A stretch of DNA of 11,649 nt from Lachnospiraceae bacterium UBA935 (GTDB lineage: Bacteria > Bacillota > Clostridia > Lachnospirales > Lachnospiraceae): assembly GCA_002293525.1 (NCBI GenBank), contig DBDJ01000061.1, positions 1 to 11,649 of the forward strand, in the 5' to 3' direction. The stretch's first letter is position 1. The number at the start of each line of letters is the position of its first letter. This document shows positions 7,954 through 11,649 of the stretch, one piece after another. Position numbers and translations under genes: made by a program. Below the pieces are notes generated by a model. The model had not been told where the DNA came from and made no database searches. It worked only from the letters and a program-made list of their open reading frames with translations.

Positions 7954-9591
7954 TCAGTTATTAGGTCGATATGGGTCGGCAAAAAGAACATCAATCGTTA
8001 TTTTCCCGTTCTCATGCACCCAGACCGCATCAATCAGTTCTATTACGATACCGCGGTTCAGGGCCGGGATATTCTTGTGCTTCAAGAAGGCGGTGAGAAA
8101 GGGGTCAGCGGCGCCGCTGCTGGTCATGAGCTGTATTTCCGCTTTTAGGTGGGAAGCAGTCTCTGCAAACCGGCGGAGCTGCCCGGCAAGCTTGGTTTTC
8201 ATCCGGCGGTATTCCTCACGGGTAAGCTCCCCGCCTTTCCAGTCCATGTATAAGCTGTCGGAAGCGTCACGATGCCGATTGAGCTGCTTTTCTGCCTGAA
8301 GCAGGGCATGGGATAAATGCTTTGATTCCTGCCTCAGGTCAGGCGCAGCCTGAATCCGTTCCATTTCGCCCGCCAGGCCGTCCGCAAGCCCGATCTGGAT
8401 CTGTAAGGCCTGCAGGACGGCTGCTTCCAGATTGTCCTGACGGATGGTATGCTTGCTGCAAGTTTTCTTGTCGGTGTAGGTCCGGCAGTGATAGTACGTG
8501 ATGTTCCTTGCCGTTTTCCGGTGCATGGCCTTTTGGCAGCCGGCACAGCGTACCATACCGGCCATGACCGAAACCGTTTTCTTACCCGGCGATGTCCGTG
8601 TGTTGCGCCGTTGCAAGAGCTGGGCCTTTTCAAATGTTTCCTGATCAATGATGGCTTCATGGGTGCCCGCTACAATAAACCATTCTTCCTCCGGTACATT
8701 GACTTGTTTGTGGACCTTGTAGTTTACGACGCGGTACTTGCCCTGTACCATCACGCCGGTATACATAGCGTTCTGCAGCAGCCGGGTAACCGTGATGGCG
8801 GACCACAAGCCATCGTTGATGCCGGAGTTGGGATTTTTATACTTTAAGCCCGTTTTCTTCTTATAGGCTTCAGGATTAGGCTCACCAATCTGATTCAGGC
8901 GCTCCGCAATCCCCCGCTTGCTGTAACCTTCATAGACAAACCAGCGAAAGATATGGCGGACAGTTTCGGCAGCTTCGTCGTCAATCAGCAGCCTGTTTTT
9001 GTTATCCGGATCTTTCCGGTACCCGTATGGCGCAAAGGAGCCGATAAATTCACCGCGTTCGCGCTTCATGTTAAAGGTTTTGCGGACTTCTTCGGAAGTG
9101 GCGGCGGCAAACTGCTCATTGAACATACCCCGGATAGGAACTTCAAGGCCGCTGACAGAACGGGGATCGGCATAAGTGTCAATAAAAGGATGTCCGGTGT
9201 TGATAAACCGTGTTCCATGCAGCGGAACAAATTCTTCCAGGAATTTTTGCTGGTCAGCCAGATTGCGGAACCCGCGGGCGAGGGACTTGATGATCATGCA
9301 GTTTATATCCCCACGGATAATACCGTCTACTAAACGTCGGAACTCCGGCCGTGCAGTGTCCGTACCTGTCCGTCCGTCGTCCGGAAATATGTCTACGACC
9401 TCATAGGTTCCCGGTTCAAAGTATGATGCTGTAAAATCACGGAGGATTTTTTCTTGATTGACGACACTTTCGCTGTCATCCTCTATTCCGTTCTTTTTGT
9501 CATCTTCTTTAGATAGCCGGATATACAGCCCGATTTTCCAAAAAGTCTTGTTCTGGGCCGGCATATTCCGGTCTTTTCGCAGGCGCGGCAT
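7954..9591 (-). CDS. large serine recombinase R1 of element 1
   Basis: This 545-residue site-specific recombinase cuts and rejoins DNA at short att sites through a phosphoserine link. The resolvase-type catalytic domain (about 18-160) has GLYIRLSKED with Ser27 as probable nucleophile and KSLARGFRN (102-110) keeping the two catalytic arginines. A recombinase DNA-binding domain (about 185-300) holds FAPYGYRKD and the NAMYTGVMVQGKYR region. A zinc ribbon uses Cys349, Cys352, Cys369 and Cys378. A coiled coil (about 395-490) and a DUF4368-like tail follow. The start is ATG 9591 with GGAAGGA about 11 bases upstream, which is slightly far; Met10 is an alternative without a better site. The gene starts 180 bp from the right attachment core and reads away from it, so the recombinase gene lies next to its att site. 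It is most like SpoIVCA/TndX-type enzymes. The A-R-G-F-R variant of the usual S-R-L-x-R motif is odd but probably tolerated. Confidence 0.93.
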   Translation of the reverse strand: MPRLRKDRNMPAQNKTFWKIGLYIRLSKEDDKKNGIEDDSESVVNQEKILRDFTASYFEPGTYEVVDIFPDDGRTGTDTARPEFRRLVDGIIRGDINCMIIKSLARGFRNLADQQKFLEEFVPLHGTRFINTGHPFIDTYADPRSVSGLEVPIRGMFNEQFAAATSEEVRKTFNMKRERGEFIGSFAPYGYRKDPDNKNRLLIDDEAAETVRHIFRWFVYEGYSKRGIAERLNQIGEPNPEAYKKKTGLKYKNPNSGINDGLWSAITVTRLLQNAMYTGVMVQGKYRVVNYKVHKQVNVPEEEWFIVAGTHEAIIDQETFEKAQLLQRRNTRTSPGKKTVSVMAGMVRCAGCQKAMHRKTARNITYYHCRTYTDKKTCSKHTIRQDNLEAAVLQALQIQIGLADGLAGEMERIQAAPDLRQESKHLSHALLQAEKQLNRHRDASDSLYMDWKGGELTREEYRRMKTKLAGQLRRFAETASHLKAEIQLMTSSGAADPFLTAFLKHKNIPALNRGIVIELIDAVWVHENGKITIDVLFADPYRPNN

Positions 9592-9688
9592 TTTTCAACT
9601 TATCCTTCCATTTCCGTTGTTCTCCCAGATGATGGCGAATTTGGAAATTAATGAATGGCTTATTAAAACTATGTGTTTCCGCTTGTAC

Positions 9689-9718
9689 GTTATAACTTAC
9701 GGGCTTTTATTTCCTCAA
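9689..9718 (-). promoter_or_regulatory. possible promoter of recombinase R1
   Basis: On the minus strand, TTGAGG (9718-9713) and TATAAC (9694-9689) are 18 bases apart, about 100 bases before the R1 start. The match is moderate and the spacer one longer than ideal, so this is only a candidate. Confidence 0.35.
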
Positions 9719-9768
9719 TTTTGTTTCTTATTGGCAGGGCGTACTATGTTGTGCCAGTATTTACTGTT

Positions 9769-9777
9769 CGGTGTAAC
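9769..9777. other. right attachment core of element 1
   Basis: This is the second copy of CGGTGTAAC (first at 5459-5467). The inferred crossover dinucleotide is GT at 9771-9772. The element arm is on its left (9748-9770) and collagen-coding DNA on its right. Confidence 0.8.
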
Positions 9778-9798
9778 CGGTAGCCCCGGTTGGCCCGG
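9771..9798 (-). pseudogene. 27-bp middle piece of the split collagen-like gene
   Basis: The minus strand reads ACC GGG CCA ACC GGG GCT ACC GGT TAC AC, that is T-G-P-T-G-A-T-G-Y-T. This island of Gly-X-Thr repeat lies between the right end of element 1 and the left end of element 2. The two inferred crossovers are 27 bp apart, exactly three triplets, so the frame holds if both elements leave. It cannot be a gene alone. Confidence 0.85.
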
Positions 9799-9801
9799 TA
9801 T
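9798..9801. other. left attachment core of element 2
   Basis: GTAT here matches GTAT at 11567-11570, inside the looser shared pattern GTAT-N-GCC-N-GT. Collagen DNA lies to the left and the element arm (9800-9821, ending GGAAAA) to the right. The core is short, so the exact crossover is less certain than for element 1; the GT at 9798-9799 is chosen by symmetry. Confidence 0.65.
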
Positions 9802-11568
9802 CGCCCGTTAATTTAGGAAAACATGGCATTTCTTCATAGGACAATCAAATATTTACATAACATAGAAAGAAAGAGCATAAAGCCGGAGACGATATGGCAA
9901 GAACCAGAAACAGAGGAGGCCAGACAGCTGATCGGGCATATTATCCGGCATCCCCTTGGCAGGCCGGGAAATATATCCGCCTTTCCAAGGAGGATGTGGG
10001 CAAGGGCAATGACGATAGCAACAGCGTGCTGAACCAAAAGAAACTGCTGGATGAATATTGTCTGGAGCATTCTGATGAATTTTCCGTAACGGCAGAGTAT
10101 TCCGACGATGGCTGCACCGGCACCGACACGAACAGGATCGGTTTTCAGAACCTGATAGCTGACGTAATGAACCAAAAGATAAACTGTGTCATTGTCAAAG
10201 ACCTTTCCCGTCTCTCCCGTAATTACAGTGATGCCGGCAGTCTGATCGAGAACCTGTTTGTCCAGATGAATGTACGGTTTATCAGCCTGTCTGAGGGAAT
10301 AGACAGTTACAAAGACCCTGACAGCGTTTCGAGTCTGGTCGTCCCGATTACCAATGTCATGAATGACAATTTCTGTTATCAGACTTCCAAAAAGATCAGG
10401 CAGGTATTTGATTATAAACGGAGGAACGGTGAATTTATAGGGGGGTTTGCGGTTTACGGGTACATGAAAAATCCCCAGGATCGGCACAGCCTGATAATTG
10501 ATGAAGAGGCTGCCGAAGTGATACGGAATATTTATATGTGGTTTCTGGAAGGCATGAGTAAAAATGCTATTGTCCGCAACCTTAACCATCATGGCGTCCT
10601 ATGTCCTTCGGAGTACAAAAAAAGCAAAGGTTATAACTATCAGAATCCTTTTGCCGAAAACAAACCCTTATGGTGTGCCAAAACCGTAGGGGATATTTTG
10701 AAAAATCGTCTTTTTACCGGAGATATGGTGCAGGGACGTCAGCGCGTAAAAAGCCATAAAATCCATAAACAGGTGCAAGTACCTGAAAAGGAATGGTTTA
10801 TAGTGGAAAACACCCACGAGCCAATTATCGAAAAAAACGTGTTCAATCAAGTACAGGAGCTGCTGAAACGTGATACCAGAACCGCACCGGCTCAAAATAA
10901 GCTCTATCTTTTCAGCGGTTATCTCCGTTGCGCTGATTGCTGTAAAGCGATGACCCGGAGCGAAGTCAAAGGCTTTGTATATTATTTCTGCCGCACCTAT
11001 AAGGATCAGTCCAAAACAGCCTGTTCAAAGCACTCCGTCAAGCATGATCTGCTGGAGGCGGCTGTCTTATATACCATTCAGCAGTATATATATCTTTACA
11101 TAGACAGCACAAGTATTATTAGGGAAGTAAACGCTTCGCCGCTTCAAAAAAGTCAGTCGGCCCGGCTTGACGGGTTAATAGAATCCAAGAAAAAGGAATA
11201 CATAAAAATCATGCGTTATAAGCAGTCAGTATATCAGGACTGGAAAGACGGAGAAATCACGCATAGCGATTACCGTCACATGAGTGAGGATTACGAACGT
11301 CAGATCATATCTGTCAAGATCATTTTAGACAACCTTGCCGTTGAAAAAGCTGAATTGGAAAATGCCCCGGAAACGGAAAACCATTCTTTGACTGCTTTTA
11401 GAAAGTATCAAACCTTTGACAAACTGACAAGAGAGATTCTGGTTGAACTGGTAGATCATATCAACGTGTATGAAAACGGCAGCATCATTGTCAGGTTAAA
11501 GTTTGCCGATGAGTGGCACCGGATCGCATAATGTGCTAAGTGTTTTTTCCTTTTATATCCGGTTCTGT
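9800..11568. mobile_element. element 2: minimal recombinase-only element, about 1769 bp
   Basis: Apart from about 90 bases of leader and 35 bases of tail, the element is nothing but recombinase R2. Joining the outer flanks at GT gives ACC GGC TAT ACC GGG CCA ACC on the minus strand (T-G-Y-T-G-P-T), restoring the collagen frame. Joining the inner ends gives two 22-nt arms about GT in which TTTTCCT matches perfectly at the outer edge, with further matches inside (13 of 22). The arms differ from those of element 1. Boundaries rest on frame restoration plus dyad symmetry; mobility is inferred. Confidence 0.78.
9894..11531 (+). CDS. large serine recombinase R2 of element 2
   Basis: A second 545-residue large serine recombinase, related to R1 throughout but clearly diverged. 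The catalytic domain (about 24-160) has GKYIRLSKED with Ser31 as probable nucleophile and the canonical KDLSRLSRN (102-110) with Arg106 and Arg109. The recombinase domain (about 185-295) includes FAVYGYMKN and FTGDMVQGRQR. The zinc ribbon uses Cys346, Cys349, Cys366 and Cys377. A coiled coil follows (about 400-490), then the DUF4368-like end (LVDHINVYENGSIIVRLKF). The start is ATG 9894 with GGAG (9885-9888) just upstream. It is transcribed opposite to the collagen gene it interrupts and ends 4 bases from the stop of the truncated N-terminal piece. CATAACATA at 9856-9864 fits the CATA-N3-TA pattern of a sigma-K -10 box, but I find no matching -35 at the right distance. Confidence 0.94.
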   Translation: MARTRNRGGQTADRAYYPASPWQAGKYIRLSKEDVGKGNDDSNSVLNQKKLLDEYCLEHSDEFSVTAEYSDDGCTGTDTNRIGFQNLIADVMNQKINCVIVKDLSRLSRNYSDAGSLIENLFVQMNVRFISLSEGIDSYKDPDSVSSLVVPITNVMNDNFCYQTSKKIRQVFDYKRRNGEFIGGFAVYGYMKNPQDRHSLIIDEEAAEVIRNIYMWFLEGMSKNAIVRNLNHHGVLCPSEYKKSKGYNYQNPFAENKPLWCAKTVGDILKNRLFTGDMVQGRQRVKSHKIHKQVQVPEKEWFIVENTHEPIIEKNVFNQVQELLKRDTRTAPAQNKLYLFSGYLRCADCCKAMTRSEVKGFVYYFCRTYKDQSKTACSKHSVKHDLLEAAVLYTIQQYIYLYIDSTSIIREVNASPLQKSQSARLDGLIESKKKEYIKIMRYKQSVYQDWKDGEITHSDYRHMSEDYERQIISVKIILDNLAVEKAELENAPETENHSLTAFRKYQTFDKLTREILVELVDHINVYENGSIIVRLKFADEWHRIA

Positions 11569-11649
11569 ATAGCCGGTAGGCCCCGTAGCGCCGGTCGGTC
11601 CGGTGTACCCCGTGTATCCGGTAGCACCGGTCGGCCCGGTGTACCCCGT
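11536..11649 (-). CDS. collagen-like protein, end of the N-terminal part of the split gene (runs off the window)
   Basis: From the right edge inward the minus strand reads TGYTGPTGATGYTGYTGPTG, then ATGPTGYT, down to 11569, so the collagen repeat is in phase and continues outside the window. At the end of element 2 it runs into foreign DNA and adds EPDIKGKNT before TAG at 11536-11538. In the unexcised state the product would therefore be a repeat-only protein without the coiled coil and head found at 4695-5140. Promoter and start lie beyond 11649. Confidence 0.85.
   Translation of the reverse strand, partial: TGYTGPTGATGYTGYTGPTGATGPTGYTEPDIKGKNT
11567..11570. other. right attachment core of element 2
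   Basis: This is the second GTAT (first at 9798-9801). The left side (11545-11566) is the element arm beginning TTTTCCT; the right side is collagen-coding. The inferred crossover dinucleotide is GT at 11567-11568. Confidence 0.65.

Larger units (their letters stand above)
5463..9772. mobile_element. element 1: serine-recombinase intervening element, about 4310 bp
   Basis: The element lies inside the collagen-like gene and carries a HAD gene (+), a chemoreceptor (-) and recombinase R1 (-). Its ends share the direct repeat CGGTGTAAC. Joining the flanks gives ACC GGT TAC ACC GGG CCG ACA on the minus strand (T-G-Y-T-G-P-T), which restores the repeat in frame. Joining the inner ends gives two 23-nt arms about GT in which GTTGTGC, TAT and TACTGTT match at the same positions (17 of 23). 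This is the dyad expected of a serine-integrase attP. Boundaries are read from sequence; mobility is inferred. Confidence 0.85.
9592..9893. other. 302-bp gap between divergent recombinases, holding the att sites
   Basis: No convincing protein gene lies here. From left to right the gap holds the ribosome binding site and a possible promoter of R1, the right arm of element 1 (9748-9770), the 27-bp piece of collagen gene, the left arm of element 2 (9800-9821) and the leader of R2. On the minus strand, ATG at 9829 opens a 22-codon frame that runs through the collagen piece to TAA at 9761 (ending GYTEQ). It is probably accidental. Confidence 0.7.

Noticed and set aside
9458..9811. A plus-strand open frame crossing the R1 start and the collagen island
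   Set aside because: It is antisense to R1 for a third of its length, has no ribosome binding site and ends by chance in the collagen piece.
9834..10592. A 252-codon minus-strand open frame opposite R2
   Set aside because: R2 on the plus strand has full catalytic and zinc-ribbon motifs; this frame is its shadow.
4695..11649. Explaining the scattered collagen pieces as separate collagen genes or assembly error
   Set aside because: The pieces are on one strand, in one frame, and break exactly at paired repeats whose inner ends form recombinase-type dyads. Assembly error cannot be fully excluded without reads.

Overview
The window looks like a chromosomal stretch from a spore-forming member of the Bacillota. 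The grounds are strong AGGAGG-type ribosome binding sites, two TTG starts, sigma-A style promoters, a BclA-like Gly-X-Thr collagen protein and SpoIVCA/Tn4451-type large serine recombinases. I cannot name the genus. A Clostridia- or Negativicutes-like host is an inference only.

Layout. Positions 1-1854 hold a self-contained argS unit with promoter, gene and terminator; the arginyl-tRNA synthetase has archaeal-type signature motifs. Positions 1970-4642 hold a rifamycin phosphotransferase-type gene (rph) that ends in a strong hairpin. From 4695 to the right edge, one minus-strand gene for a collagen-like surface protein is broken into three pieces. Its C-terminal part lies at 4695-5465, a 27-bp middle piece lies around 9771-9798, and the end of its N-terminal part lies at 11569-11649, with the rest outside the window.

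The main discovery is what separates the pieces. Element 1 (about 4310 bp) carries a HAD-family gene, a HAMP-less membrane chemoreceptor and large serine recombinase R1. Element 2 (about 1769 bp) carries only large serine recombinase R2. Each is bounded by a short direct repeat containing a GT dinucleotide. Joining the outer flanks at GT restores the Gly-X-Thr frame exactly at both sites. Joining the inner ends gives an imperfect palindrome of 22-23 nt arms centred on the same GT, the form expected of a serine-integrase attP. Both elements sit in the same codon context (Gly-Tyr|Thr-Gly-Pro-Thr).

Interpretation. The arrangement resembles the sigK-skin and spsM intervening elements of Bacillus, where a serine recombinase excises DNA during sporulation to rebuild a split gene. 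Here two independent elements would have to leave one collagen-like gene. It is equally possible that the collagen repeats are a landing pad and the gene is simply inactivated or switched. The joints and the frame restoration are read directly from the sequence; excision and its timing are inference.
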